From: Eubacteriaceae bacterium
GTDB lineage: Bacteria; Bacillota; Clostridia; Peptostreptococcales; Anaerovoracaceae
Length of the DNA stretch: 64,000 nucleotides
Assembly: GCA_902362805.1 (NCBI GenBank)
Contig: CABIXY010000002.1
Location: forward strand, 744,001 to 808,000
Direction: 5' to 3'
Shown: one piece after another, positions 17,891-26,503 of the stretch
How positions within the stretch are numbered: position 1 is the first letter of the stretch
Layout of the letters: every line of letters starts with the position of its first letter
Position numbers and translations under genes: made by a program
The notes under the pieces: model-generated
Seen by the model: only the letters and a program-made list of their open reading frames with translations
Databases searched by the model: none
Told to the model about the DNA's origin: nothing

Positions 17891-17905
17891 ACCACCAATG
17901 GTGGT
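17891..17905 (+). repeat. Inverted repeat after XRE gene
   Basis: ACCACC and GGTGGT flank a 3-nt loop, extended by AGAG/CTCT outside. There is no T run directly after it, so its role as a terminator is doubtful. Confidence 0.35.
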
Positions 17906-17956
17906 AAGGCTCTTTACAGGGTTCTTTCTTTTCTGTGGTGGGTAATCAAGCGAAAA

Positions 17957-18046
17957 ATGAAGAAGTGTTTTGTCATGCTTTATATTTTTATCCCGACTTT
18001 GATAATTCAGATTGTGAAAATGATTAAATACAGAAAAGCTAAATAA
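17957..18046 (+). CDS. Possible 29-residue hydrophobic peptide
   Basis: A short frame encodes MKKCFVMLYIFIP followed by TLIIQIVKMIKYRKAK: a single membrane-spanning segment with a basic tail. Only a weak purine-rich site (GCGAAAA) precedes it. It sits between the XRE regulator and a terminator in the mobile element. The form recalls small type I toxin-like or membrane peptides, but no family is recognised; it may be non-coding. Confidence 0.3.
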   Translation: MKKCFVMLYIFIPTLIIQIVKMIKYRKAK

Positions 18047-18058
18047 CACGATTTATAT

Positions 18059-18106
18059 TAGCATCACTTTAATGATAAATTAGTTAGAGTGGTGCCTTAT
18101 TTTTTT
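18059..18106 (+). terminator. Terminator before pan operon
   Basis: AGCATCACTTTAA pairs, with some G-T pairs, with TTAGAGTGGTGCCT, followed by a run of seven Ts. It separates the regulator unit from the pan cargo. Confidence 0.6.
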
Positions 18107-18274
18107 CTCTGTACAATCACTTAAATAGGTGCTATAGTAATGGGTAGATAGTATTCGAACAGAAACTATACCACATATTTTTTATTTTTAAACCATGAGG
18201 ATTATATCAGTTTGAACGAGACCTCATCCATGCAGATTTTCATGATTGTCACTTCCCAGAAAGGAGTGATCGAT

Positions 18275-19168
18275 ATGAGAGCAGGATTTATCGGAGCGGG
18301 GAAAGTAGGATTTTCCCTTGGAAAATACCTGAAGGAAAACGGCGTAGAGATTACGGGTTACTTCAGCAAATCACCGGAATCAGCTAAATCAGCAGCAGAT
18401 TTTACTAACACAAAACTATATAAGAGTATAGAGAATATCTTAAGTGACAGTGATACCCTGTTTATTACTGTGCCTGATGGACAGATAAGCAAAGTATGGG
18501 ATTATATGAAGAATCTGGATATTAAAAATAAAAATATTTGTCATTGCAGCGGTTCGATTTCATCAACCGTTTTTTTTGATGGTGAAAACCTCGGTGCAAA
18601 TATCTATTCGGTACATCCCCTATATGCAATAAGTGATAAGTGCGAATCATGGAAACACTTGAATAAGGCTTATTTTACTGTGGAGGGTTCGGCAGAGAAT
18701 CTAGATGAGATTAAGAGTATCTTTGAGCGAGCAGGAAATAAGGTAATCGCAATGGGAGCGGAAAATAAATCTCTTTACCACTGCGGTGCAGTAGTTGTAA
18801 GCAATCTCGTAAACGGACTTTTTCAAGTGGGGGCTGAAATGCTTGTAAAATGCGGCTTTGATAAAAAAGATGCAAAGAAAGCCTTAGTGCCTTTGTTTAC
18901 TGGAAATGCCGACACATTGGCAGAAAAAGGGGTTGCGGCTGCCCTCACAGGTCCTGTTGAGCGAAATGATTTGTCGACTATCACAAAACACATTGAAGCT
19001 ATTAAGGCAGCATGGATAAACGAGTCTGAGGAAAAGGTGGGATATGAGATGATATATCTTTTGCTTTCAGAAAAGCTTCTCAGTATTGCACAGGAAAAAC
19101 ATTTAGACAGTGACTATTTGAAGATGACGGAGGTAATTAAAAATGAAAAACACAGTATCCACTTTTAA
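18275..19168 (+). CDS. panG: PanG-like ketopantoate reductase (DUF2520)
   Basis: NAD(P)-binding Rossmann protein of the DUF2520 family. The nucleotide loop is [16 protein letters not shown] at the N-terminus; the middle holds CSGSISS and [11 protein letters not shown]; the helical C-terminal domain holds [13 protein letters not shown] and [10 protein letters not shown]. PanG proteins of this family replace PanE in Francisella and some Firmicutes, reducing ketopantoate to pantoate. Being first in an operon with panB, panC and panD, and the only reductase there, strongly supports that role. The ATG at 18275 follows AAAGGAGTG; an upstream in-frame ATG at 18212 has no site. The gene overlaps panB by 26 bp. 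Confidence 0.85.
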   Translation: MRAGFIGAGKVGFSLGKYLKENGVEITGYFSKSPESAKSAADFTNTKLYKSIENILSDSDTLFITVPDGQISKVWDYMKNLDIKNKNICHCSGSISSTVFFDGENLGANIYSVHPLYAISDKCESWKHLNKAYFTVEGSAENLDEIKSIFERAGNKVIAMGAENKSLYHCGAVVVSNLVNGLFQVGAEMLVKCGFDKKDAKKALVPLFTGNADTLAEKGVAAALTGPVERNDLSTITKHIEAIKAAWINESEEKVGYEMIYLLLSEKLLSIAQEKHLDSDYLKMTEVIKNEKHSIHF

Positions 19169-19970
19169 AGAACAGAAGGTTAAGGGCGATAAGATTACAA
19201 TGCTGACAGCCTATGACTATTCGACAGCTAAATTGATGGATCAGTCAGGTATTAACGGTATTCTCGTTGGAGATTCTCTTGGCATGGTTATGCTCGGATA
19301 CGAAAATACTTTGCCGGTAACAATGGAAGATATGATTCACCATACAAGAGCAGTTACAAGAGGTGCCAAAGATGCCTTAGTAGTTGGAGATATGCCGTTT
19401 ATGTCATATCAAGTTTCAGTTGAAGAGGCCATGTATAACGCAGGAAGACTTATGAAAGAAGGAAGATGTCAAGCAGTAAAGCTAGAAGGTGGAGCCTCTG
19501 TTTGTCCACAGATTAAAGCTATTACAGCTGCTTCAATTCCTGTTATGGCACATATTGGACTTACACCTCAGTCAGTGAACGTTTTTGGAGGCTTTAAAGT
19601 TCAGGGAAAAAGTGAAGAGGGAGCAAAGAAACTCATTGAAGAGGCAAAAGCTGTTGAAGAAGCAGGAGCATTTGCGATTGTTTTGGAATGCGTACCTGCA
19701 AAATTAGCGGAAATTATTTCTGAAAGCATTAATATTCCTACAATAGGAATAGGTGCAGGATCTGGCTGCGATGGACAGATTCTCGTTTATCAGGACATGC
19801 TTGGAATGGTCTCTGACTTTACACCTAAATTCGTAAAACAATTCGCAAAGGTAGGAGATGTAATGAAAGAAGCCTTTGCTGCATATATAGAAGAAACTAA
19901 ACAGGGAAGCTTTCCAGCACCTGAACACACATTTAAAATTTCAGAAGATGTAATTAACAAGTTATATTAG
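19143..19970 (+). CDS. panB: Ketopantoate hydroxymethyltransferase
   Basis: Transfers a hydroxymethyl group from 5,10-methylene-THF to 2-oxoisovalerate, giving ketopantoate. Family motifs: [31 protein letters not shown] with metal-binding Asp, [16 protein letters not shown], and [24 protein letters not shown] (quoted in part: [12 protein letters not shown]). Its 275 residues are normal. The start follows GGAGG and lies within the end of the reductase gene. AT-rich codon use (many AGA, ATA) sets it apart from flanking host genes. Confidence 0.97.
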
Positions 19971-19981
19971 GAGATAGAACG

Positions 19982-20827
19982 ATGAAAATAGTAAAAACCG
20001 TAGATGAAGTGAGAGTTATAGTCAAAGAATGGAAGAAAGAAGGTCTTACAGTAGGTCTTGTTCCTACTATGGGATTTTTGCACGAAGGACATAAGAGTTT
20101 AATTACAAGGGCTGTTTCAGAAAACGATAGAGTTGTTGTCAGTGATTTTGTAAATCCGACTCAATTTGGAGTAGGGGAAGATTTGGAAAGCTATCCGAGG
20201 GATTTGGAAAGGGATACTATGCTATGTGAGGAGGCAGGTGCTAATTTAATATTTAATCCTGAGCCGGAAAATATGTATTTTGACGATTTTTCAACATATG
20301 TAAACATAGAAAGTCTTTCAGAGGAACTTTGTGGAAAATCACGACCAATACATTTCAGGGGTGTAGGCACAGTAGTATCTAAACTTTTTAATATTGTAAA
20401 TCCCGACAGAGCTTACTTTGGTCAAAAGGATGCACAGCAGCTTGCGATTATAAAAAGAATGGTTAGAGATTTGAACTTTGATATCGAAATTGTGGGCTGC
20501 CCTATAGTTAGAGAAGAGGATGGTCTTGCAAAGAGTTCAAGAAATACATATCTAAGCAAAGATGAGAGAAAGGCGGCACTAATTTTAAGCAAAGCAGTTA
20601 AGCTCGGAGAAGATATGGCAAAAGCAGGAGAAAAAGATACAGATAAAATTGTATCAGAAATGATTAAGCTTATTGAAACTGAGCCTATGGCGAAAATAGA
20701 TTATGTTCAGGCTGTAGACGCTGTTTCAGTTAAACCGGTCAAGGAGATGACAGCACCAGTACTAGTTGCCATGGCAGTTTATATCGGCAAAACCAGATTG
20801 ATTGACAACTTTATTTACGAAGGTTAA
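19982..20827 (+). CDS. panC: Pantoate-beta-alanine ligase
   Basis: ATP-dependent ligase that joins pantoate and beta-alanine to give pantothenate. Motifs of the nucleotidyltransferase fold: [15 protein letters not shown] (HIGH-like HEGH), [40 protein letters not shown] and the KMSKS-like [11 protein letters not shown]. 281 residues, full length. It starts 11 bp after panB behind TAGGAGAT. Confidence 0.97.
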
Positions 20828-20840
20828 ACGGGGGTTAAAT

Positions 20841-21221
20841 ATGACATTTGAAATGTTAAAGGGGAAGATACACAGAGCTACAGTAGTTCAAGCAGAACTT
20901 GATTATGTAGGAAGCATCACTGTAGACGAAGACTTACTTGACAGTGCCGGAATTTTGGAGTATGAAAAGGTAAGTATCGTAGATATAAATAATGGGAACA
21001 GATTTGAGACATACACAATTGCAGGAGAAAGAGGCAGCGGAATGATATGTCTCAATGGAGCTGCTGCAAGATGTGTTCAGACAGGTGATAAGATAATCAT
21101 AATGTGCTATGCACAGATGACTCCAGAAGAGGTAAAGAAAAATCCACCTAAAGTAGTATTTGTAGATGAGGATAACAAAATATCAAGAGTCGCAAGATAC
21201 GAAAAACATGGTAAGCTATAA
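20841..21221 (+). CDS. panD: Aspartate 1-decarboxylase
   Basis: Pyruvoyl enzyme making beta-alanine from aspartate. The self-cleavage site Gly-Ser is in [14 protein letters not shown]; the cleaved chain keeps the conserved Tyr ([18 protein letters not shown]) and [17 protein letters not shown]. The frame is open from 20802, but the family starts at [13 protein letters not shown], so the ATG at 20841, 13 bp after panC, is chosen. With panG, panB and panC this gives a complete route from 2-oxoisovalerate and aspartate to pantothenate. Confidence 0.95.
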   Translation: MTFEMLKGKIHRATVVQAELDYVGSITVDEDLLDSAGILEYEKVSIVDINNGNRFETYTIAGERGSGMICLNGAAARCVQTGDKIIIMCYAQMTPEEVKKNPPKVVFVDEDNKISRVARYEKHGKL

Positions 21222-21268
21222 GACATGTAATTTGCAAATAAAAAAGGGCATTTCGGTAATTAAAAAAT

Positions 21269-21421
21269 GTAAAAGGTGAAGAATATGTCATCTGCCCTCG
21301 TTGTGAGCAAGAAGTTTATAAAGAAGTAATAATTTATCCATTTTGTAACTTTGGCATAATGGCATGGCTTGAAGGAGAAAATGATGAAAATAGCAAACCA
21401 GTGAAAGATAAATCTAAGTAA
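21269..21421 (+). pseudogene. Zinc-ribbon-like gene remnant
   Basis: A 50-codon open stretch with no usable start codon encodes GEEYVICPRCEQEVYKEV, then YPFCNFGIMAWLEGE and a Lys-rich tail. The CPRC pair and the FCNFG knuckle resemble a small zinc ribbon. A stop lies just upstream in frame. Likely the decayed 3' end of a gene brought in with the pan cargo, though chance is possible. Confidence 0.35.
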
Positions 21422-21485
21422 AATCTCAGCTTAACAATTTAATATCTATATTTACAAAGCAGTTGGTCTTATGATTGACTGCTTT

Positions 21486-21520
21486 TAAAAAAGACACCGT
21501 TTAGGTGTGAGGTCTTTTTA
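21486..21520 (+). terminator. Terminator after pan operon
   Basis: AAAAGACACC pairs with GGTGTGAGGTCTTTTT (two bulged bases), ending in a T run. It is the first strong hairpin after panD. Confidence 0.65.
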
Positions 21521-21587
21521 GTGTTATTTATAGTCATATCAAGGCTCGTTTAATTATGGTAAATTCGTGGTAAAATGAGTGCTTTTC

Positions 21588-21615
21588 TATACTTCAAAAT
21601 ATTTGAAAGTATAGT
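21588..21615. repeat. 28-bp near-perfect palindrome at element right end
   Basis: CTATACTTC AAAATATTTG AAAGTATAG reads almost the same on both strands, with one offset base. It lies 14 bp past the GTGGTAAA motifs near the inferred right end and may be an Int/host-factor binding site or a terminal hairpin. Confidence 0.45.
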
Positions 21616-21758
21616 GTTTATACGGATAATCAAAAATTAGATATAAAATTTATACTTAAATAATATATCTTCTCATCGCGTGCCTTTTAAGCGTTTTATA
21701 ATCGTCAATTCGCATTCGTTTAGTGTATAATTATACATTTCTTTTTATGATTGCAAAG

Positions 21759-21805
21759 AAAAAACGCAATGCAGTACACTTTCAATAGTCACTTCTTTGC
21801 GTTTT
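21759..21805 (-). terminator. Terminator after D-aminoacylase gene
   Basis: On the minus strand AAAACGCAA pairs with TTGCGTTTTTT across a 27-nt loop, followed by TTCTTT. As a host-gene terminator it fixes the right limit of the mobile element. Confidence 0.6.
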
Positions 21806-21814
21806 ATCAGCATC

Positions 21815-23170
21815 TTATTTATAGCTTATATATCTTCCCAATCTATGATTTATCGTAATTTTATCTTTCAGCGCCAGCTTTCCGTCTATCAGTACATAGT
21901 CGATTCCTTCCGGCTGAATATGTAAATCTGAGAAAGTGGCACCATCTATGATTGTCTCTGGATTAAAAATGGTCAGATCTGCATCACAGCCTAACTCAAT
22001 TCTGCCCTTCTTTGCAAGGTCCAATCTCTCTGCAGGCTCTAAAGTCATCTTTCTGATAGCGTCAACCAGAGGAAGCGCCTTATCTTCTCGCACATATTTT
22101 CCGAGAACTCTTGGAAAAGTTCCTGCTGCTCTTGGATGCCCATTGCCGTTATTTATAATCGCATCGCTGGCCACCATGCCGCGAGCATTGGCGATGGCGG
22201 CGGCAATCTCTTCCTCATTCATGACAAATGCCACTGCCAGCATATCCGGATATTCTTCTCTGACCTTTTCGAAAATTTCTTTTGTACAGCGGGTGTCTTT
22301 GTACGGGTCGTCAGTTAAAAGAATATCACTGTATTCCTTGTGCCAGCCTTCGATACAGCCATCCTCAAAGACTGCTGATCCCATATGCGTAGAAAACGCG
22401 TTGTATGGGTAAGTGTCGTAATTCAGTTTCGGATTCTTGTCCATCGCCTCATTGATCGCATCAAGAGATTCCTTCATCAAACCCATGGCTGAACAACTGG
22501 ACAGATGGGAAATCTGAAATTTCATTGGAATTTCATCCGCAATTTTGATCATTTCCTGGATTGGATCAATATTCTGCAGGCAGTCTTCTCTGTAATGGGC
22601 TGAGACTAACAAATTTGGATCCTCTGTTACGCCGATGGCATAGAGGACTTCTTCTGTCGTGATTCCCGGGTCGTATTCAATGCCAAAGGAAATGCCATAA
22701 GCGCCTTCATCTAGCTCTCTCTGAATTCGTTTTCTAATGGTGTCGCGCTGTTCCTGCGTGGCGGTTTCATAGCGTCCTATGCCCAGCTCATAGCGAAAAG
22801 AATTATATCCCGCCATCATAATGTAGTTGACGGGTGAGCCGCCCAGTCTTTCCAAAACTTCTTTAAAATAAGACAGATCCTGGTTCTGCATGCCGCAGTT
22901 TCCGCCGACCGCCGTCGTTACACCCATTTCCAGCATCATCTGGGCGATGACGTAGTTTTCTCCTTCCTCAGCAAAGTTTTCTTCATGCATGTGGATATCG
23001 ATGAAGCCAGGTGAAACTACTCTGCCGCTGGCATTGATGATTTCTTTTGCTTCGGGGGCTTCTGTGCCTATATATGTAATCTTTCCATCGGTGATACCTA
23101 CATTGCCCAGTTTCATTTGTCCTTCACCAAAGTCAGGATACTGTCCATCTTTGATCAGTAAATCTAACAT
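21815..23170 (-). CDS. N-acyl-D-amino-acid deacylase family amidohydrolase
   Basis: Zinc-dependent amidohydrolase of the D-aminoacylase type; members release D-amino acids from N-acyl forms. Visible: SPGFIDIHMHEE (HxH metal site), GNCGMQ with the metal Cys typical of the family, SAHYRED, QISHLSS (second His pair), and the C-terminal SDAIINNGNGHPRAAGTFPR with catalytic Asp and the GHPRA-type loop. Length of 451 is at the short end of the family (about 480-530). It starts behind GGAGGTATATAA. The adjacent transporter-hydrolase fusion and, across the mobile element, the M20 hydrolase suggest a region for use of modified amino acids. Confidence 0.88.
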   Translation of the reverse strand: MLDLLIKDGQYPDFGEGQMKLGNVGITDGKITYIGTEAPEAKEIINASGRVVSPGFIDIHMHEENFAEEGENYVIAQMMLEMGVTTAVGGNCGMQNQDLSYFKEVLERLGGSPVNYIMMAGYNSFRYELGIGRYETATQEQRDTIRKRIQRELDEGAYGISFGIEYDPGITTEEVLYAIGVTEDPNLLVSAHYREDCLQNIDPIQEMIKIADEIPMKFQISHLSSCSAMGLMKESLDAINEAMDKNPKLNYDTYPYNAFSTHMGSAVFEDGCIEGWHKEYSDILLTDDPYKDTRCTKEIFEKVREEYPDMLAVAFVMNEEEIAAAIANARGMVASDAIINNGNGHPRAAGTFPRVLGKYVREDKALPLVDAIRKMTLEPAERLDLAKKGRIELGCDADLTIFNPETIIDGATFSDLHIQPEGIDYVLIDGKLALKDKITINHRLGRYISYK

Positions 23171-23209
23171 TTATATACCTCCATTCGTTTTCGTCCATCA
23201 TACCACAAA

Positions 23210-25228
23210 TCACTCTGCTATCATAGAATTCCCATTATCTGGACCGTAAGTATCAACCAAATGCCTGATAATCGGTCTTGCATTTTCTTCAAAGGCAGCC
23301 TTGGGCTGTGACTTGCTTCGTTCTGCCGTCCAAAACTGCTTCTCGTACTCCTCTAAAATTTCCTCGTTGCTGTACCCCTGGCGAGCATAGTCCAAGATAA
23401 ATTCTTTTTCTTCCTCTGCGGACTTCAAGTACAGGTCAAAGTAAGTATCGACAAAACCCTCAGGTAAAACGCCAAAGTGCGGGCAGACAATCTGCTTTGC
23501 ATGATAAGCTTTGCACTTATTTGCGGAATCGATGGTATCCTGGTGGCTTTTCAATGCAGAAGTCTCAACGCTTTCGGAATCTCGCAATACGCCGGTTGAT
23601 TCTGAGGTGAACATGATGCCTGCAGGTTCCAGCACATAGGTCATGGAGCAAGACGTATGCCCCGGTGTCTCCAGTACGGCAAAATATTCCTGCCCGATGG
23701 CAATCTGGTCGCCATCTTTGACGATGCGGTCAACTCGTAAATTTTTTACGCTGATTGGGTCCTTGAAAGTCGAAAATTCGTCCCTCGCCGCTTCTCCCAA
23801 GCGTTTCATGGTAGCTTTTGCCCCTTTGCTCTCAAAGACGGACTTCGCCTTAGCTGCCGCGCAGACTAAGACATCCGGCCATTTCTCGATGACATAAGGC
23901 AGTGCACCGATGTGATCGTAATGGGTGTGAGACAGCAAGACAATGTCCAGCCGGTCTCTGCCCTGCTCTGTCAGCGCTTTAGAAATATTCTCAATCAGCT
24001 GTTCGTGGCAATATGCCATGCCACAATCATAAAGCACCGTTTTTTCGCTGCCAAAGACCAAAAGAGCCTCTCCGCCGCTTCCTGCAGTCACTCTTATGAT
24101 GCCCTGCGGAAAAGCAAAACGATCATAATTGTCAAAGTCATGAAAAACTTCCCCTTGTTGGTTCACTTTTTTCTCTCTGCTATTCAATTTGTGCACTCTG
24201 AAAAAGTTAATCGTAATCATCGTGATAATGACAAAACCGATATAACCTTCAACTGGATAAAGATAAGCAACGATGGCCTTAAATCCAGTCAGTCCGCAAA
24301 CAAAGCCGATACACGCGCCGATAATGATGATGTACTTTTTCTTCGGAGACTCTTTGATCTTCGTGGAAAAGCCAAAGTAAGTGCTGGTAGCGGCAGAATA
24401 AATGGCGGCAAAAAGCACCAGGCCGAAGAGCAGATTGGCGACTTTTGAAATCCTGGAAGTGTAAGCCAGCATGGGAAGATCCATACTCTGCGTATAGGCC
24501 ATGTCTTTCTGCAATGCAAAGACCAGTACCAGAGTGAGGAATGCCAATAAAATACCGCCTAAGCCAGAACCGAAAACAGCGTTCCTCTGATCCTTGGACT
24601 GCATGGAGGAAGTGGCAATGATCGGAATCATGCCCAGCATGTTATAGGAGATGAATAATACCGCCGCGATGAACCAGTTGGGCGCCATGGCGCTGGGCGG
24701 AAAGCCCGAAGTCGCCCCGCTCTGCTCAATGTCAGAAAGCATGACAAGAAAACAGCAGCCGATATCGATAACAAACAGCGCCGGAATAATCAGCTTAAAT
24801 ACCTTTGATACTCTGTCAAAATTGCCCAGAACAGTCAGAATCACCAGGACGACGATCATCGCACCGCCCACCGCTTTATTGATGCCGAACTGTTGCTGCA
24901 GGAGAGATCCCCCCGCAGCAGACATGGAGATGATGATGGTATAAAGAATTGCAGCCATGAAATAACCAACGGCATCGGCGAGCTTGGGATTGTCACTAAA
25001 GACAATCACCTTACCCATATCGTCGGTTTTGAGACTTCTTGCGATATAGCTTACCATCATGCCCAGAGCCATGAATAAAAATCCTGCCAGAGCGATGCCT
25101 ACATAAGCTTTGTTTCCAAAGATTCCAAAGAACTGCCAGCCTTCTCTGCCAGAAGCAAAGCCGGCACCCATGATGGTGCCGACGTACATGACAGCTACAT
25201 TAAAAAAATTCAACTTTTTCTCTTTCAA
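23210..25228 (-). CDS. YkvI-like permease fused to metallo-beta-lactamase-fold hydrolase
   Basis: A 672-residue fusion. Residues 1-345 form a membrane permease with about ten hydrophobic segments of the YkvI group (APC-like): NVAVMYVGTIMGAGFASGRE at the start and a YNMLGMIP segment midway. After a charged linker (about 346-370) comes a metallo-beta-lactamase-fold domain: H434-x-H436-x-D438-H439 (SHTHYDH), His524 in TPGHTSC, Glu543 in TSEST where most members have the bridging Asp, and His in CPHFGV. Its tail (about 590-672) is helical. The start codon is TTG at 25228 behind GGGAGG. A single polypeptide that imports and hydrolyses its substrate is suggested; the substrate is unknown. It follows RarD and precedes the D-aminoacylase on the same strand. 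Confidence 0.85.
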   Translation of the reverse strand: MKEKKLNFFNVAVMYVGTIMGAGFASGREGWQFFGIFGNKAYVGIALAGFLFMALGMMVSYIARSLKTDDMGKVIVFSDNPKLADAVGYFMAAILYTIIISMSAAGGSLLQQQFGINKAVGGAMIVVLVILTVLGNFDRVSKVFKLIIPALFVIDIGCCFLVMLSDIEQSGATSGFPPSAMAPNWFIAAVLFISYNMLGMIPIIATSSMQSKDQRNAVFGSGLGGILLAFLTLVLVFALQKDMAYTQSMDLPMLAYTSRISKVANLLFGLVLFAAIYSAATSTYFGFSTKIKESPKKKYIIIIGACIGFVCGLTGFKAIVAYLYPVEGYIGFVIITMITINFFRVHKLNSREKKVNQQGEVFHDFDNYDRFAFPQGIIRVTAGSGGEALLVFGSEKTVLYDCGMAYCHEQLIENISKALTEQGRDRLDIVLLSHTHYDHIGALPYVIEKWPDVLVCAAAKAKSVFESKGAKATMKRLGEAARDEFSTFKDPISVKNLRVDRIVKDGDQIAIGQEYFAVLETPGHTSCSMTYVLEPAGIMFTSESTGVLRDSESVETSALKSHQDTIDSANKCKAYHAKQIVCPHFGVLPEGFVDTYFDLYLKSAEEEKEFILDYARQGYSNEEILEEYEKQFWTAERSKSQPKAAFEENARPIIRHLVDTYGPDNGNSMIAE

Positions 25229-25243
25229 TGATGTCCTCCCGAT

Positions 25244-26164
25244 CTATGTATTTTTGATTTCTGTATTTTTCATATCTGCAAATTCACCGTAAGTGAAGAA
25301 AACAAGTCCAACCCAGATGACCACAAATGCACTGAACTGAATCACATCAAAAGGTTCTTTAAATAGAAAAATCCCTAATATCAGTGTAATAGACGGTGCG
25401 ATATATTCGCAGAGTCCTAAAGTGATCAGTGGCAGTTTGTTAGCCGCAAAAGAAAAGAGTCCCATCGGAATCGCCGTAGCAAGTCCTGCAAACATGAGAA
25501 GGAAAAATTTGAATCCGCCTGCAGTTTCCAGCGTCCCATTGCCGCTCTTCTCGATAAATGCGATGACAAGCAGAGCGATTGGTGCCAGAAACAGCGTCTC
25601 ATATAAGAGAGAATGAATCGGACTGAGAAAAACACTCTTCTTGATGGCCGAATAGATGGCAAAGGAAAATCCCAGACCTAACGCGATAAATGGAACTTCT
25701 CGATACCCGATGATCATGACCATCAGTCCGCAGAAAGCAAAGACCATGGAAATCTTTTTCCATTTGTTTGCTTTTTCTTTATAAAAAATAATCCCAAAGC
25801 AGCAGACTACCAACGGCTCCAGGAAGTATCCCATACAGGTCTGAATGACAAAACCTGCGTTGACCGCCCAGATATAAAGACTCCAGTTCAGGGTAATCAC
25901 AACGCCTGCAGCCACGTAAATAAACGTTTTCTTTTTTGATTCGAACATGGGTTTAAAAAGACCCTTGACGCCAGATTGAACGGCACAGGCTGCAAAGCAG
26001 ACGAGAAACATCAGCACGACTCTATAGAAGATAATCACTGTAGAATCAATGGGTTTTAATGCCTGCCAATAGATAGGTAAAAATCCCCACAAAGTATTGC
26101 AACTCAATACACTGATCAATCCAATCCGATATGTATTTTTTTCACTCTGATTCAAACGTTCCAT
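25244..26164 (-). CDS. rarD: RarD-type EamA transporter
   Basis: Ten-helix drug/metabolite transporter family protein, two EamA repeats. Family signature near the start: LISVLSCNTLWGFLPIYWQALK and IIFYRVVLMF (quoted in parts), ISMVFAFCGLMVMI midway, and YIAPSITLILGIFLFKEPF near the C-terminus. 306 residues, full length. Relatives export amino acids or confer drug sensitivity changes; the substrate here is not known. It starts the unit that continues into the YkvI-MBL fusion 15 bp downstream. Confidence 0.9.
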   Translation of the reverse strand: MERLNQSEKNTYRIGLISVLSCNTLWGFLPIYWQALKPIDSTVIIFYRVVLMFLVCFAACAVQSGVKGLFKPMFESKKKTFIYVAAGVVITLNWSLYIWAVNAGFVIQTCMGYFLEPLVVCCFGIIFYKEKANKWKKISMVFAFCGLMVMIIGYREVPFIALGLGFSFAIYSAIKKSVFLSPIHSLLYETLFLAPIALLVIAFIEKSGNGTLETAGGFKFFLLMFAGLATAIPMGLFSFAANKLPLITLGLCEYIAPSITLILGIFLFKEPFDVIQFSAFVVIWVGLVFFTYGEFADMKNTEIKNT

Positions 26165-26227
26165 GGTACACCTCCTCGCAGTGCTAGCAGTGCTATATAT
26201 AAAGAGACTTCTTTTATTCTATCATTG

Positions 26228-26260
26228 AAAAAAAAGAAAAGCAAGCATTACGCTTGCTTC
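26228..26260 (-). terminator. Terminator after Cys-rich small protein gene
   Basis: On the minus strand AAGCAAGC pairs with GCTTGCTT around a 5-nt loop, followed by TTCTTTTTTTT. Confidence 0.85.
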
Positions 26261-26266
26261 TCAGGA

Positions 26267-26449
26267 TTAGAACAGGCCTCCGAAGAGGCCGCCGCCTCTG
26301 TCGTTATTTCCGCAGAACAGAAAGTAGAGGACAGCTAATAAAATAAGTATTCCCCAAATGCTTCCACTGTCGTTGTTGCAGCAGTCATTCTGAGGTCTGC
26401 AGCAGCAATCCGGGTTCGGATCGCAGCAATCGTTTCTGAATTCACCCAT
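26267..26449 (-). CDS. Small Cys-rich, Gly-ended membrane-associated protein
   Basis: A 60-residue protein: a polar N-terminus packed with Cys pairs (DCCDPNPDCCCRPQNDCCNN), one hydrophobic helix (IWGILILLAVLYFLFC) and a Gly-rich end (GGGLFGGLF). The hydrophobic-plus-Gly layout recalls short YjcZ-type sporulation proteins, but the Cys-rich head is different. The ATG at 26449 is placed 6 bp after GGGAGG; the frame is open further upstream without a site. Own terminator, so monocistronic. Confidence 0.75.
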   Translation of the reverse strand: MGEFRNDCCDPNPDCCCRPQNDCCNNDSGSIWGILILLAVLYFLFCGNNDRGGGLFGGLF

Positions 26450-26503
26450 ATGAAACCTCCCTAGTCTTTGTATCTTTATCATATGCAGGAGGGTCCAAAT
26501 GTG

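Larger units (their letters stand above)
13970..21700. mobile_element. Integrative mobilizable element with pantothenate cargo
   Basis: Inferred element of about 7.7 kb. It holds a Tn916-type integrase and excisionase, an Orf20/MobT-like relaxase, a hairpin-rich oriT-like stretch, an XRE regulator and panG-like/panB/panC/panD. Its genes are AT-rich with many AGA codons, unlike flanking genes. Int arm-site-like GTGGTAAA motifs occur next to both ends (14053, 14105-14125; 21556-21574). Host gene terminators at 21759-21805 and the YfcC gene at 13684 bound it. Exact ends are not certain: a shared TATATCTTCT at 13994-14003 and 21664-21673 is a weak candidate for the joint. No type IV secretion genes are present, so it would need a helper. 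Confidence 0.7.

Noticed and set aside
17843..17956. Upstream extension of the 17957 peptide to 17843
   Set aside because: No ribosome site before 17843, and the stretch spans an inverted repeat; if anything is translated, the ATG at 17957 is more likely.
23912..24448. Plus-strand 178-codon frame
   Set aside because: Antisense to the permease-MBL fusion; composition is that of a reverse-complemented coding region and no ribosome site is seen.
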